A DNA stretch of 64,000 nt. Source: Sipunculus nudus (taxonomy: Eukaryota; Annelida; Sipuncula; Golfingiida; Sipunculidae). The stretch spans positions 21,807,033 to 21,871,032 of the forward strand of contig CM049309.1 in the NCBI GenBank assembly GCA_026874595.1. Direction: 5' to 3'. Positions 63,330-64,000 of this stretch are shown here, piece after piece. How positions within the stretch are numbered: position 1 is the first letter of the stretch; the number at the start of each line of letters is the position of its first letter. Below the pieces are notes generated by a model. The model was not told the DNA's origin. It worked only from the letters and a program-made list of their open reading frames with translations, and made no database searches. Both the position numbers and the translations under genes were made by a program.

Positions 63330-63605
63330 GAGAAAATGCATGCAGGTGGAGCACGAGGGCGAGACATGCACGCGCTCAGGTGTATGGCTGGAATATGATG
63401 ACAGGCTCTGTCGGTGGCCCGGGGATGTGTAACACACCTTTTGTCTGGCGTTAACAGAACAGATGAAACGGACTCATTCCCTTTGTCCACACATCACATA
63501 CACACACGCCTGATCTCCTGGTCTCTCCCGGCGGGCGGCAGACGTCACACACGGCGGTTTAATCCAGCAAATTCACGAGCAACAAACCACAATTGGGAGA
63601 TCAAT
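63330..63605. promoter_or_regulatory. GC-richer unique block, candidate regulatory element
   Basis: Unique block between two TA microsatellites, with CpG clusters (gacatgcacgcgctcagg, cccggcgggcggcagacg). It has a CRE-like GACGTCAC (63541-63548), an OTX-type TTTAATCC (63558-63565) and a RUNX-type AACCACA (63585-63591). Overlapping ORFs exist on both strands but none shows a domain. Confidence 0.35.
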
Positions 63606-63746
63606 GGTTAGCGACTAAGACCACACGGGAAAGACATAGATATAGGATTATCATTAGCGATATTATTATAATCACGAATAAGATCACATTAACGATAATG
63701 ATTATTATGAAAATTATTATTATGATTGTCAACAAATATATGTTTT

Positions 63747-63749
<3 letters not shown>

Positions 63750-63811
<62 letters not shown>
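63750..63811. repeat. (AT)n microsatellite, ~62 bp
   Basis: Pure AT tract. Confidence 0.97.
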
Positions 63812-63812
<1 letters not shown>

Positions 63813-63892
63813 TGACACGATTTACGTCTTGCACATGCAATGTATAAAATATATCTAATCAAGTCTGAGGCTCTGATAAAAAATCCAATAGC

Positions 63893-63917
63893 GCCGCCAT
63901 TTTCCAAGATGGCCGCC
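63893..63917. promoter_or_regulatory. Inverted pair of YY1-like sites
   Basis: GCCGCCATTTT (63893-63903) matches the YY1 consensus AAAATGGCGGC on the minus strand. It is followed two bases later by AAGATGGCCGCC (63906-63917), a near-consensus site on the plus strand. Such sites usually sit at promoters or 5' UTRs of active genes, or inside some repeats. Confidence 0.45.
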
Positions 63918-64000
63918 TTTTACCCATAAGAAGTGATTGTTATATATAGGGTTCACAATAATCATATATTTCACCGGAGCGGACCTTGAAACCCCAAAAT

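Noticed and set aside
62889-63437. Longest open reading frame in the window (182 codons, minus)
   Set aside because: It is driven by YIYIYI and YDDYYD stretches from TA and simple repeats; there is no domain, no start context and no splice logic.

Overview
The window looks like an animal nuclear genome, most likely a lophotrochozoan and probably a mollusc. Genes are very sparse and introns very long. (TA)n tracts are abundant, and there are short non-autonomous repeats ending in GACAGACAGAC-like tails, of a kind I associate from memory with bivalve and gastropod genomes. Only one protein-coding gene can be supported. Its first two coding exons are on the minus strand and encode the start of a CELF (CUGBP/Elav-like, Bruno) RNA-binding protein of the CELF3/4/5/6 (fly bru3) branch. 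The species assignment is inference; the gene call is strong.

Layout. Positions 1-48349 are the 5' part of CELF intron 2, over 48 kb long, with no further CELF exon that I could find. This stretch is CpG-poor and mostly unique sequence. It contains several repeat islands: a mosaic of diverged dispersed repeats carrying an intact solo LTR (5.46-7.47 kb), a tandem ~302-bp repeat (15.04-15.74 kb), two copies of a TIR element (19.85 and 33.52 kb), a 47-bp minisatellite with higher-order structure (24.65-25.77 kb), a dimeric 77-bp minisatellite (38.46-39.3 kb), and degenerate short-unit arrays (4.2-5.0, 41.3-42.3 kb). Exon 2 is 48350-48432, intron 1 is 48433-50236, and the coding part of exon 1 is 50237-50468 inside a CpG-rich block that also holds the 5' UTR and presumably the promoter.

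Positions ~50.7-64 kb lie upstream of the gene. Here the sequence changes character: CpG is several times more frequent, long (TA)n tracts occur about every kilobase, and homopolymer G/C runs, palindromic repeats and transposon remnants appear. Within this are unique, GC-richer islands (54.87-55.03, 59.95-60.44, 61.54-61.64, 63.33-63.60, 63.89-63.92 kb) that look like regulatory DNA rather than exons.

I found no RNA gene, CRISPR array, operon or obviously new multi-gene system. The most interesting items are the CpG/microsatellite boundary at the 5' end of the gene, the 47-bp array (its copy in the CELF pre-mRNA is UGUUGUUGUU-rich and might bind the encoded protein), an LTR and a TIR element that have kept their CpGs inside a CpG-depleted intron, and the upstream candidate control elements.
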